Of a stretch of 64,000 nt of DNA, positions 46,248 to 57,100 are shown in pieces. The stretch covers positions 1 through 64,000 of the forward strand of contig JASANH010000419.1 in assembly GCA_030248295.1 (NCBI GenBank). The letters are read 5' to 3'. Within the stretch, counting starts at the first letter, position 1; each line of letters begins with the position of its first letter. The notes below the pieces were generated by a model. That model was not told the origin of the DNA, did not search any database, and saw only the letters and a program-made list of their open reading frames with translations. Source of the stretch: Mesodorylaimus sp. YZB2_4 (lineage: Eukaryota; Nematoda; Enoplea; Dorylaimida; Dorylaimidae). The translations under genes were made by a program, and so were the position numbers.

Positions 46248-47651
46248 TTAAAACAGCAGCATGCGTGATTGGGTGGTGTCTCTTCGCTGTAGCCAAAACA
46301 GGCACTCAATCCAAACTAGCCCGTAATTTTATACGCCGTATATCAAAGGATTGATAACCGCATTCAAAACTATCAAGTTCGATAACACTTCCAAGTAGCC
46401 GTTCTCGAATGATGGGTTAATATATCTTCCCAGTGCTAGCACATTGTAAGGTGACCAACATAAAATATACGCTAAAAGAATATAAGCCGTTTTGCGCACA
46501 GTTCTCCATTTTGACCGCACCAATGTCATCAAGGCAAAACTTTCTAAAAGTGGTTGGCACACAAATGCTTGAGGGCTCTGGACCACGATTGGCAACTCCA
46601 TTAGCAAAGGGGCTGATGGCCCAGATTGTGCTCGTCGTCGTAATCGAGATCTCGCGCGACGCGAAGAGGACGAGCCAGTGCACAAGGATGTGGTGCCGAG
46701 ACGATGCAAATGACTGGCGTGTTGGCGAAACATGGCCGCGTTCGAAGCACGTTGCAGACGACATCGACGGGCCATCTCTGACTGTGTTTCCTTGACTGTC
46801 AAATGTAATCTGCTAACAATGCACACATAAGAAGCCACTATGACAGTGGCCGGTATCCAAAAGACCAAAGCTAAGTGGACCCCGTTGTATAAGCTTTCTT
46901 CAGTTTCCATCAGATTGACAGGTTCGCTAAGATTTCCTGCCGCTGCTCCCATTTCCGCCTGGTACTTGAGCACGGCCCACATACTCACGCATTGCGTCCA
47001 ATCGGGCCATTGATCGGGAAATGGAGCGTAGGTGTACCAAACGAAGGCCTGTGGAATACTACTGACCAGAGCCAGTGACCAACTGACCCACACTGATAGA
47101 CGTAGGTATTTTAAAAAGTACGGGCGTCTTTTATTGTTGTAGATCGATGTACACATACGGTCGACTGCGATCGAGGCGGTCAAGTTGGAGGTGGCGTAGA
47201 AACAGAAAGTGTACAAGAATTGAATAACACGACACAACAAATCGCCTCCCTTCCAACTGTACGTGGTCAACCAGAAAATCTCGCTCAATCCATAAACCCA
47301 AACAGTAATTAAATTGGCCATGGTCAAGTGCAGACGAAGTCTGATCTGGCTGCTGGCCTGAAATGGCCTGGCACTGTTCTGCTTCGCGTCCACTACAATG
47401 TTGTTGACCAGTGCCGATCGTGTATTGCTCGACGTCCTTCTCAGCAAATGATGGCCGTACGAGGCGTTTAGTGATCGAACTAGCGAAACCAAATTCAAGG
47501 GGGCACCGAGCAAAAACAACACGGTAAGGAGCGTGATTTCAGCATAGTCCCAGGTTTCTGGCGTGGGTGGTCCGTAAGAATCGACTTCCGGGGCCTGAAA
47601 ATTGGTGGAACTGTCATCAGTACTAATGTTTTCGTGGACAGACTCCATCAT
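46248..47651 (-). CDS. Class A GPCR, GnRH/AKH/corazonin receptor-like
   Basis: An uninterrupted frame from 47651 to 46329 encodes 440 aa with seven hydrophobic segments: N-glycosylation sites in the N-terminus; TM2 LHLTMANLITVWVYGLSEIF; TM3 ending in DRM where DRY is usual; WTQCV in the second extracellular loop (the disulphide Cys with a motif typical of GnRH/corazonin receptors); TM6 CWSPYNVL; TM7 LNAVINPLIYG. The third intracellular loop is long and Arg-rich. The frame stops right after NPLIYGV, leaving no helix 8. A donor (GGC|GTATAA) at that point and an acceptor at 46287 give a 48-bp intron and a 12-residue tail (RRDTTQSRMLLF, exon 46248-46286), which I prefer. Known: these receptors bind small amidated neurohormones and couple mostly to Gq. 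The exact ligand cannot be read from the sequence. Confidence 0.85.
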
Positions 47652-48752
47652 TTATTCGAGTCGTCGCTATGCCGAAAGCACAATAAGCAGCCAGTCTAGT
47701 CGATTCCAGCGAGCGGGTCGCATAAATCTGACTGCGAAGTCTCGAGTATTATAAGACGGCGGCGGCCCGCGTGCTTAATCCAATGCTAATGCCACACGAA
47801 TGGATTTCCAATGAGCATTTCTGTGCGGCATTATTAGAAATATCAAGGAAAGGCTTCTTGTTCTTGAAATCATATTCTGTCCATACACGAATGGTTTCGT
47901 TGTCCGACGAGCACGGTGCCACATTCGAGTTTCATTTCGAATCCATATATATTCCTGAAAAATGTCTAATATATGGTGGATCGATGTGTACCCTCTTCCC
48001 GAACTAGGTACCCAGCAAAAATGACACAGCGAGCCACTGGGACTCGGGGGCAGAGAGGAAGCAGGACTAATAAGAGCACGCACTGAATCTGTGGGTGGCA
48101 GAATGACACGACGGGCAGACGGTGTAGTCACGACCATGCCATTCCCTATGCCTAATCACATTTTTTAATTTACACGTTTTAACTAACTGCACATTCAGTG
48201 AAACCCTTCGAGCTAAAATAAAATTGCCAAGCAATCTAATTTAATTATTCAGGTCCACAGTACAATTGATTCTTTTTCAACTTTCCTCTATCTCACTCAA
48301 TCTGTCAGCCACTTTCCGATGTGTTTTGAAGGTACAGCTATTGCAAAACCAAAATAAAAGTTTTGCCAAGACGCCAAGACGGACGATCTCTAAACAAGAA
48401 CAGTCATCGAATGACAAATATCTTTTGATTAGCCATCTTTGAACAAAGGTTTGAGGACAGGAAAATTTATTCTATTATTCTTTGTACTAGCTTTGCAGGC
48501 ACAATCTCATCCCGCGAGGCGAGGTATAACTAGCTAATTAGAAAAAAAACACGTAGGACATTCCAGAGAGCGAGCACATTTTGTATGCAAATAAAAAGGT
48601 CAGGAGCGAGCTAGTAACCTGCGAAGAATATATTCTAGGATGAGCGCGGAAACGAGTTTTATCACAAACATTGAAGCATTTCGAAAAGAAAGTTTTGATT
48701 ATAAGATAAAATTGGGGAGCCAACAACTAATTTGTACGATCTTCTGGAAAGT
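47652..48752. other. Upstream region of the GPCR, no gene seen
   Basis: A TATA-like CTTATAATAC (complement of 47747-47756) about 100 bp before the GPCR start may be its promoter. The rest shows no recognisable coding or RNA feature. Confidence 0.35.
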
Positions 48753-48912
48753 CGTGTCATGTCATACCTTATCCATAGCCAAGCACTACACAGCGCACTC
48801 GAAGGCTAAGGAACACATATTTGACAATCATATTTTACCCAGGCGGAGTCAAACCCCCTGTAAGTGCGCACTCAGCATGAGAGGCAGATGCTCTGAGCCA
48901 CGACCCGGGCCA
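48753..48912 (-). mobile_element. tRNA-derived SINE, subfamily B (minus strand)
   Basis: The reverse complement matches 11821-11985 nearly end to end: B-box-like GGTTTGACTCC, TATGATTGTCAAATATGTG, and an ATGAC-type tail. Confidence 0.72.
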
Positions 48913-48990
48913 TGTCGATAGAAAAGACAGGTCTTAAGGGTTCCACAAGACAATGCTGAAACCAAAACAATCCTAAATATGAAATCCGAA

Positions 48991-49494
48991 ATACTTTATT
49001 TCCTCGAAATTCTCCCCCCCCCCCCCCCCCAGAAATCCTCCCCCCCCCCCCCTGGTTATTCTCCCCTCGTCTAGACCCCGATCGAACTTTATTCTCCCCC
49101 CTCTGGACATCCTTCCCCAGGGACGAATTCGAATTACCGCACAGTATAACCAGGTGTGGAAAATGTGAAGTATATGAGTGTTAGCGCGATAGAAAATGTT
49201 TTCCTCGAAGTATCAGATGATGAAAATGAGGTTGAAGACGAAGATATGGTGCATATTGATTGAATTCGATTATGAGTAGCATGAATACGGGAAGAGAAGT
49301 ATTGAAATAAACAAAGTTAGCGATGCTTGTTAGCAAGCTGTAGACTGTCTATCTTTCTATCATGGCATCGGGAAAATGTTTGAGTTTTATTCTCCCCCTC
49401 TGGAAATCTTCCCCCCCCTCTGGTTATTCCGCCCAGTATAGGACCCATTTGCAAAAATTTCTCCCCCGGATAGAATTTCGAGGAAATACGGTAT
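48991..49494. mobile_element. MITE with TATTTCCTCGAAATTCT termini and poly-C tracts
   Basis: The termini TATTTCCTCGAAATTCT (left) and AGAATTTCGAGGAAATA (right) are inverted copies. Just inside both are CTCCCCC..TTATTCTCCC tracts, including C runs of 14-18. A 29-codon frame at 49172-49261 (MSVSAIENVFLEVSDDENEV..) ends in an acidic tail like those of pogo/Tigger transposases and may be a transposase remnant. Confidence 0.65.
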
Positions 49495-49943
49495 ACAGTA
49501 CTGTGTGAAATATTCGAAAACCAGGAAGTGATTGTTATTTTAAATGAAACCGCCGCGGGAAGCCTACTCGAGGAAAAAACATGGCAGCATCTTCCGGGAA
49601 ACAACTGCGCAGTCCTAAAATTAGCGTGGACATCCTTGCAGTGAATGGGATTTAGTGTATTCGCTTCATCGCCCACAGAAAACATGGTGACATGGCTTCC
49701 GTCGTCTGACAGTGAGCGGGCCACGTCCAACGAACAGGAAGCGCCGTTGGACACACATCAGTGCCTAAAAGTGTCATAGCGGCACTGGGAAACCATACGC
49801 GAGGGGAAGTGAGTGAATCTGATTGATCTGTGTCCACATTGCGAAGACCAAGACCGCTCTCAACGTGTACCGGTCCCGTTTTCGTCGTCGGCAAAGGTTC
49901 GTCTGTTGCATAGCAGGCATTGACCGTGATTTTGAGCCCAGAA

Positions 49944-50065
49944 TCTTTCCGTGAATTGCCCATGACAGGATGAGTGCGTTCTGTCATGGACAATTCACGG
50001 AAAGATGAGTGCGTTCGTTCCATTTGCGCTGTACATACGCGCTGCAGTACATGTACAGCGCATAT
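49944..50065. repeat. Two short hairpins upstream of the MULE element
   Basis: TCTTTCCGTGAATTG..CATGACAG pairs with CTGTCATGGACAATTCACGG (25-bp arms, 12-bp loop), and the loop sequence GATGAGTGCGTTC is repeated after the right arm. GCGCTGTACAT and ATGTACAGCGC form a second hairpin at about 50026-50061. Confidence 0.6.
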
Positions 50066-50120
50066 GGATACTTTCAATATTCAATAGAAAAGATGGAACT
50101 GCGAAAAAGCAGAGAAAAAG

Positions 50121-51064
50121 GGACTGTGCCAAACGGGCCCGCGCATTGTTTAGCGCGCGAGGTCAGTAATTAGAAAAATCGCTGTCAAACGGGCCCGTAG
50201 TCCTTATGTAAACATATCACACTGTATACCTTTGCATAGGATTGCCTTTAATAGACGCTCTTTGCAGATCCAGTCCATAAATGCCGTAAATCGTTGCGTG
50301 CAAAATTTTTTCACTAAACAGTTTTACATTTAAACTTTTGCGACTGTTTTTTAAATCGGCTGTGCATGCAAATGGCGCGTTTTGGCGTCCCAGAAAAAGT
50401 TCTCAGTAAATATTTGACGACGTCACTGATTCGATGGAAATTGCAAAACGATCCCAATCGATGCTTCCTGTTCCGTCAGAGAAAGCCCCCTGCGGAAGTC
50501 GGCGGAATTTGGAAATCGTATTGGATTTGTCAAAAATGCGATCAAATTCGAAAACGCGGAATTCAAGGAATAGCTTGTAATTTGCATCTGCGGCACGAAG
50601 GAGCCAGCGAGACTATACTTATTAATCCAGAAAACGGCCATCATCCAGATTGCATACTAGATACGGTCGGAGAAGCGGAAGCGCGTCAACTCAAACGTGA
50701 AGCGAGTGCCGAAGTTCAGAGGGGCAGGAAAAGACCACTGCAAGCTTACAGCGATGCAGCAGAGGACATCACCAAAAGATATCGAGGCATGCAACAAGTA
50801 GAGGTGGAGGAAGCTTTTCCTACGTACGATCATTTGAAGAGGACCCTCTATCGTCGTGCCGAGAAAGCGCAAGTTCAAATCTTTCACTTTGCGTGCCAGT
50901 ATTACAATAGAACAACGCTGATGGATATACAGTGCTAAGGAACATATAACGCTAAGGAATAGACAGTGAAAAGGTATGGACACGGGCCCGTTTGACAGCG
51001 ATTTTTCTAATTAGGTACTGACCTCGCGCGCCGAACAATGCGCGGGCCCGTTTGACACGGAATC
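50121..51064. mobile_element. Complete 944-bp MULE-type (Mutator-like) element with 9-bp target duplication
   Basis: Inverted repeats of about 75 bp end the element (left: GTGCCAAACGGGCCCGCGCA; right: its inverted near-copy). GAGAAAAAG flanks it on both sides, at 50112-50120 and 51065-51073. A 9-bp duplication is typical of Mutator-like transposons. Each terminal repeat itself contains the word AAACGGGCCCG twice, near its outer and inner ends. The only gene inside is the FLYWCH-like ORF. Confidence 0.88.
50366..50938 (+). CDS. FLYWCH-like zinc-finger protein (N-terminal part of a MULE transposase)
   Basis: A single-exon frame of 190 aa between the inverted repeats. Residues 30-100 fit a FLYWCH/WRKY-like zinc finger: FLFRQRK, SYWICQKC, then C-x-L-H-x-R-H and a final GHHPDC. 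The region from about 110 to 180, with KREAS..RPLQ and YDHLKRTLYRRAEK, matches the linker usually found in MULE transposases just before the DDE domain. No catalytic domain follows; the frame stops just before the right inverted repeat. Inference: a DNA-binding protein recognising the element's ends, dependent on a transposase elsewhere, or able to act as a repressor of it. That the frame is fully open suggests recent activity or selection. Confidence 0.75.
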   Translation: MQMARFGVPEKVLSKYLTTSLIRWKLQNDPNRCFLFRQRKPPAEVGGIWKSYWICQKCDQIRKRGIQGIACNLHLRHEGASETILINPENGHHPDCILDTVGEAEARQLKREASAEVQRGRKRPLQAYSDAAEDITKRYRGMQQVEVEEAFPTYDHLKRTLYRRAEKAQVQIFHFACQYYNRTTLMDIQC

Positions 51065-51837
51065 GAGAAAAAGCATCGTATCACAGTTTGAGTTCCCGAA
51101 AACCGATAAGATGTGAAAAACGGTAATGATCAAGATGCCTTTACGAAATTATTTTAAAATTATTTGTATTTTAAATTTGGGTAAATCATTATCAAAATTC
51201 ACAATATTTGTATTTCTTTGATCAAAGCCTCGCATGAAGTACTAAATTGCGAAATTGGTTGGGATGTGAAAAAGATTGCATATACATTTCATAGTAGACC
51301 CACGATCAGAATAATGTTCTCCTCCAAGTGTCCAACAAAAACTTTGCAGCTAATCGCCAAAGACTTTGCAGGCAGGACAATATTGCGAGCCCATTATTGT
51401 GTCCCATGACGGACACTGCATGCCTGCCACAGAAACGATAGGTCACTGCAAGAAGGTAATTGAACAGGTTCATTGGTCAGGTTGACTTTGGGCTTATTAG
51501 AGTATGTCGCAGAACTTCCAGCCCATTCTTGTGCTCTTCATACGTCAAGACGAGTACGCATATATCACCCCCAAGGATTTCGAACTGGGACGCACACACA
51601 CTAGCTGTTTGCAATTTCAATGAATACATGCTACCCGCGACGCTAAACTCTGACTGCGATCCTTCTTCTACTATACACCCCACCCCCACCTGGATGATAG
51701 CGCGTGGTGAGAAGCAGTGCACAGTCGCGTTATCACCAATCGTGAAAGCGACAATTCAAACTCATTGTCAGAATATCTCGTCCAGTGCATAAACAACGTC
51801 CTAATGTCCTTGACTCCCCTGCCCTCAGTCGTACAAA

Positions 51838-53830
51838 GGCCCGGGGCCTCTTTCACCACGACTCCAGGCTCCGATTCGGAGACTCCAACCCCCCCCCTCT
51901 GAAAGCCGGCCCTAAAAGTGTTTCACCACCTTGATCGGACAGAATTTTGGACTCCGGCGCCCGGAGTCCTTTTGGTGGCAATGGACACAAGGAGCCTGAT
52001 AGAATGCTGCAACTACGACCAGTGTCTATTAATGTATCTACAGTGTGCGTCAAGGATCGATTTCGATGTGAACTGAGGGCGATTTTGAAAAGAATTTTGT
52101 GAGAAACGGATGGAAGTTTTACGAGAAAGAACAAGATTAGACTTTTCTGATTTTGAAGGTGATGGTGATAATAATTAGTTTTACCCCGCTGACGTATAGA
52201 TCAAACTGCCTGCCGATGCCACAATCTGTGTAAACACGTGCATGAGTACATCTCCCATGCGTTCATTCTTATTTTGTTTGTAGCTCCCCAGCCTTTGTTC
52301 TACTGGGGCCTGTTTCACCACGACTCCCTGTCTCCGGACGCGAAACCTGTGGAGTCTGGAGTCCAAGGAGCGGAGTCCGGAAAAAGAGCGTTTCACCACG
52401 TGCTCCGAAAAGGAGTCTAATTGCTGTAGCGGAAAATTGACACCAAGGAGCAAGATGTGCAGGTTTAGTCGCCCTCTACTCGCCTTTGTATGCTGGAGAG
52501 AGGCAAACGGTGAAAAATGCCATTGATGTCTTTAGTAATTTTGTTTTTGATCTTGCTCACTAATTTCGATTTCAATGAAATTACAGTAATTTAGCAGTGC
52601 ACACATAATAAAATTATTACAAATTTTTTAATTTTTAAAAATGATTTTAAAATAGTGTGATAACATTACAATACTATAGCATGACCCTGCTAAATGTGGA
52701 CGTAGGCCCCGACTGCAGTTGCAGCGCGGCGGGATGGTTGATGACAAGAAAGATATAAGAGAACGACTATGATTCATACTTCTTGGTTACAGCAGTCGGT
52801 GGTCGTAGTTGCAGCATTCTATCAGGCTCCTTGTCATCCTCTTTTAAATTCAAGTTATCGTAAAATCCAAAGCTCATAGTTCGCCCAATCGTCAGATAAT
52901 AAATTAATAATCAATGAACTTCATTTCCATCGCTTAGGCTTATGCAGAAAAGGGGTTTTAGAGTCACGCGAGACTCCAAGGTTTTTGCTCCAAATCGGAG
53001 CTATTTTCTGGAGCCCGCACACAATGGATTGTCTTACTGTAACTTTTGGTGAAACGCAACGAAGCTCCATTGGCTCCTAAAGGACTCCGGGCGCCGGAGT
53101 CCAGAATTCTGTCTGACTCCAGAATGGTGACACTTTTAGCACTCCAGTCTGGACTTGGAGTCTCCGGATCGGAGCCTGGAGTCGTGGTGAAACAGGCCCC
53201 TGCTGGTCTTATTGTTAGTTTCCGAGAAGCAAGTACGCACAATCATAAAACTATAGTATGTTCAACCATGAAATAGGATTCATAGTCGTTTTCTTTCATC
53301 TTCCTTGTCATCAACCCCGCCTGCCGCGTTTAAGTGCTGCCGTGGCCCGCGTCGACATTTTGAAGGGACATGCTATAGTATTGGAATGCAATCACACTAT
53401 TTTAAAATCATTTTTTTAAATTGAAAAATTTGAAATCCATGTATTTTGTGCGCATTGTTAAATTACTGACATTTCCTTCAAATCAAAATAAGCGAGCAAG
53501 ACCAAAAAACTAAATTATCCAAGACAGCAATGGCCTCTTTCGCAGTTTGCCTCTCTCCAGCATGCGAAAGGGAGAAGAGTGCGACTGAACCTGCACATCT
53601 TGATCCTTGGTGTCAATTTTCGGCTCCAAAAACTAGACTCCTTTTCGGAGTACCTGGTGAAATGCTCTTTTTCCGGACTCCGCTCCTTGGACTCCAGACT
53701 CCACAGGTTTCCCGTCCGGAGTCAGGGAGTCGTGGTGAAACAGGCCCCGGGCCTTGGACCCCAGACTCCACAGATTTTGCGTCCGGAGTCAGGGAGGTAG
53801 TGAAACAGGCCCCCGACCACCGCCCTCCCC
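51838..53830. mobile_element. Cluster of interlocked foldback elements with GGGGCCTGTTTCACCACGAC ends
   Basis: The terminal word GGGCCTGTTTCACCACGACTCC or a close variant occurs in plus orientation at about 51838 and 52305, and in minus orientation ending at about 53212, 53745 and 53813. The arm 52305-52745 is inverted at about 53290-53745 (GTGTGATAACATTACAATACTATAGC against its complement). A second pair, 51838-52020 and 52800-53212, interlocks with it. All are rich in GGAGTC/GACTCC words. The short frames across the region come from these repeats. Confidence 0.7.
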
Positions 53831-53988
53831 CCCCCCCCAGCTTACGACATCGTATGACTCCATTCGTCGACTGCACCGCAGATAACACACCTCGCGAGTT
53901 TATCGACTGGCAGCCGACCTCGACTCAGCAACCCGTTCGTTCGATGTTTCAAGGTTGTATATAGACCTCACGCAAACGTCTATGTCTC

Positions 53989-54105
53989 AATCTCGGGTTC
54001 CTCCGCAGAACGATTAAATCTTTCGCCTTTTACTAAAGATTTCCGTGCGGGGGAACCTTAATGAGTGATCTAGGAATTTTTTGATGGCCTCGCTTCGGCG
54101 GGGCT
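53989..54105 (+). ncRNA. U5: U5 spliceosomal snRNA
   Basis: The invariant loop 1 and its stem are present (AAATCTTTCGCCTTTTACTA then AAGATTT). The 5' stem GGGTTCCTCCGCAG pairs with TGCGGGGGAACC. A single-stranded Sm site follows (GGAATTTTTTGATGG) and a closing 3' hairpin GCCTCGC-TTCG-GCGGGGC. Loop 1 holds the exon ends in the spliceosome. The 5' end is placed by alignment to the usual start, 20 nt before the end of the first CAG, and the 3' end at the foot of the last hairpin. A GTATATAG lies ~30 bp upstream. The gene looks intact. Confidence 0.95.
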
Positions 54106-54109
54106 TGTC

Positions 54110-57100
54110 TTATAGGTACTCTTATTCTAATTGGCTCCAGAAGGTTCGATTACCTCGATTCCTTTTGGCTTAAGCCTACTCCTTTCAGGTCCCACCAAAG
54201 AGAAGGAAGGATCGACAATGTATTTTTAAACGATGAGGAGGAGAAGTAGACGATACCTTATTCAGTTTGCCTCGTTATGAGAGGCTTGCGCTCTGCTTAT
54301 TTGGAGGGATGGAGGGTTGCCACCCGCTGGCTCCAAATAAGAAGGTGCCTTCTGTATCTCCCCTATTTTTTCCCACAAGCAGTAAAAAGGCACGAGAAAA
54401 ACAAGACTTTTCCACACATTAACTAGAAAACCTTTTTCTTACTTGACATTTTCATCTTACCTTCGCTCGCCAGAGAGAAGTTGATTGCGTCAAACTCTAG
54501 AGTAGCGTGCAATCAGGACTTCTTTTTTCACAATTGTGGCTCTTCACTAGCATCGACTGTTCCCAGAAAATTAAGACTTTGCTAAATCACGGTGCTCTTT
54601 TTGTTCCTGACAACAAAACATCAGCGAAATGTCAACACTTACCTCAAACATTCAAATACGTATTATTCGTCCTTATCACCCCAGCGCCCTTGGTTATATT
54701 GTTTTTCCCTCTCCTTTTGTCGCCAATTGCATGAAAATGAGCAGTCTTCCTAAAGACAGAATGAGATACAAAAATCAAGGTTACTTATGGACTGATTCAG
54801 CGCGAAAATGACGCAAATGATCTAATAGAGCAACGATGCTGAGCAAGATATTCGATCGAGACAAATGCCACTTACGAGTACATTGGCCGCCCGTTGCGAT
54901 GGCAAGCACGAACATTAGAAATCCCACATTCTAGAGGGCCTCGGAGCATGGTTTGACTAATAGCCTGCACGAACACGTCAGTGCAAATGCGTCAAAGAGT
55001 GACCAATAATAGTTGTGCCCACATTATATACTGTACACGGGAAGAAACATACCTATCGGCATTTGCGCAGGAAGGAAATTCGATTGTAGCGATGTTGGCT
55101 GTGTCGCCGATAAAATGTCATTCTCACCTTCTAGAAATATCTGATCCTGTTAATTAGACTCGTGACATCCTGCCGACGCAATCCCCTGCAATTATCGACA
55201 GCAAGACAGCACTATATCGATCGAGAAGTTGATCGCGTAGAAGCTACGATTATCTAGGTGTGTAATGATTTCCTCCAACCGTGAAATGAGGATAAGCCGA
55301 TTTTATCGAAATTATCAGCAAATTTCAATATAATCGGACTCTTATTATCAGACAACGTCATACATATTAGGGTTATGCATATGCATTACCATATTACCTC
55401 AATGTTTTTGCGGAAGTGAAACCTTTGATAATGAGGGAATGGCTTTGGCTAGCTTACACAAAATTCACCCGCAGGCTCTGTGTAAATATTGAATCATTTA
55501 GAAACTGAAAAATACATAAAGTTAACCATCCAAGATTGTACTGTTATGTCAGCCGGAATTACTCCATCTCTGGAAGTGCGCAAGTTTCAGCAAAGCTTAC
55601 CCCTTGCGACTGGCTGGAAGGACTGGCTGCTTTTAGCAATTCGCTTCTATGGGCACATTAGTCGGTCAAATGAGCATTTTTCCTGCTCATTTGACCGTCG
55701 ATTATTTGGCACACCTTTTGGATAATCGCAGCATCCGATCAGATCAGAGGGATAATAGCGAATATTGTACTCGTATTATGCAAAGGGACCCATCCCGGCT
55801 TAGCCAGCGACCCGTTTTGGCCGGAATCCCTTTCTGACCAGCGTTCCTTTTTTAGCCTGTGCCCCAGTTTCGGCCAGTGTTTCTATTTGGCAATCGCCGT
55901 ACGGCCAGTCCCGACTCGGCTAGCCTGCAAGGTTGGTAGGGTTTGATTGTCTAGGCATGCCTGCGCCATAATCAACTTGTGATTAGTGAAACCTCCCCCA
56001 CCCCCAATCGGAATCCAGAAAAGGCTCTAAAAAAACGAGAGCTAAAAAAACGCGTGATACGCAACGAAGACACTGCTACACTCTTTGGACAATTATTTGC
56101 GAGCTTTCGAAAGGCTAGAATATGGTGTTGGCGGGTGGGATGTTTGAGGTCCCTGAACACATACAGTATGTATGTTAGATCATCCGCTCCTGACCGCATG
56201 CTGGTGCAGATATTTTAAACTTACTTGGTTCATTAACCATAAGCGCATCTTGTAAATCGAACGCTGAAGTGAACGTGCTGTAATAAAGAATGCTTGATTA
56301 AACAAATATTCTGATCGAGTCGGCATTTGGCTGAAGTGGGGAATTTTTGGCCGACATGGGACAAAATCATGTCGAGCTATCGGCCATAGATGACATAAAA
56401 AGAGAGAGCGATGAGTGATATGGGGTGGCCATGCCAAGCAGATCTGGCAGATTGATCTTGTAACCTGGGGGGTGGACTACAGCGGAGGGAACATTTCCCC
56501 CCGGACCTACAGTACAGTGCACGACCTATGGCAGATGAACCTTTTTGCAATTCACCAAAGAAGACAAATATATTGTTCGTTTTTCATTCGCTGATCGACT
56601 TGGCAGTCCGATTCGATTGGTTGTGCGACGCGCGAAAAATTCATACCTCATACGTCTACGCAGGCAAAACAACCGCTGCTGGCTTACATGATATTTGATC
56701 GGAAGAAAAATGAGGATCAGGAAGCTGCTGCCTCGTTGAATTTCTCTTTCCTTCACGTCGAAATATAAAAACTCGAGTGAAAAACTAGGATAAAACACGC
56801 AGACATTGACTTTAAAAACGATTACCCCTGAGGACGGAATTCAAAACAGTACGTTAACCTGGCCTCGGAAATCTTTAGGTTGCAGGCTTCTATGGTTGAC
56901 GTCAAAATACCTGTTTTTCATTTTTCACAGCCTGCCTGTAGTCAGGAATGGAAATTTCGATTTGATTTAGAGCCATACAGAAGGCTTTAATAATTTTTTA
57001 AATTATCGGCCAAACAAATTCTTTCAATTTCAAAATAATTTAATTTTAAAAAGGTCTGAGGAGACTATTTTTGCGCAAATACCCATTCCTTACCGCCTTC

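Noticed and set aside
46433..46795. Plus-strand 120-codon frame
   Set aside because: Antisense shadow of the GPCR third loop and TM6.
49652..50077. 141-codon minus frame before the MULE
   Set aside because: It runs through the short hairpins at 49.94-50.06 kb, resembles no family, and overlaps another open frame over the same bases.
53530..53964. 144-codon frame at 53.5 kb
   Set aside because: It is composed of foldback-element arms (GACTCC/GGAGTC words) and reads similarly wherever the arm occurs.
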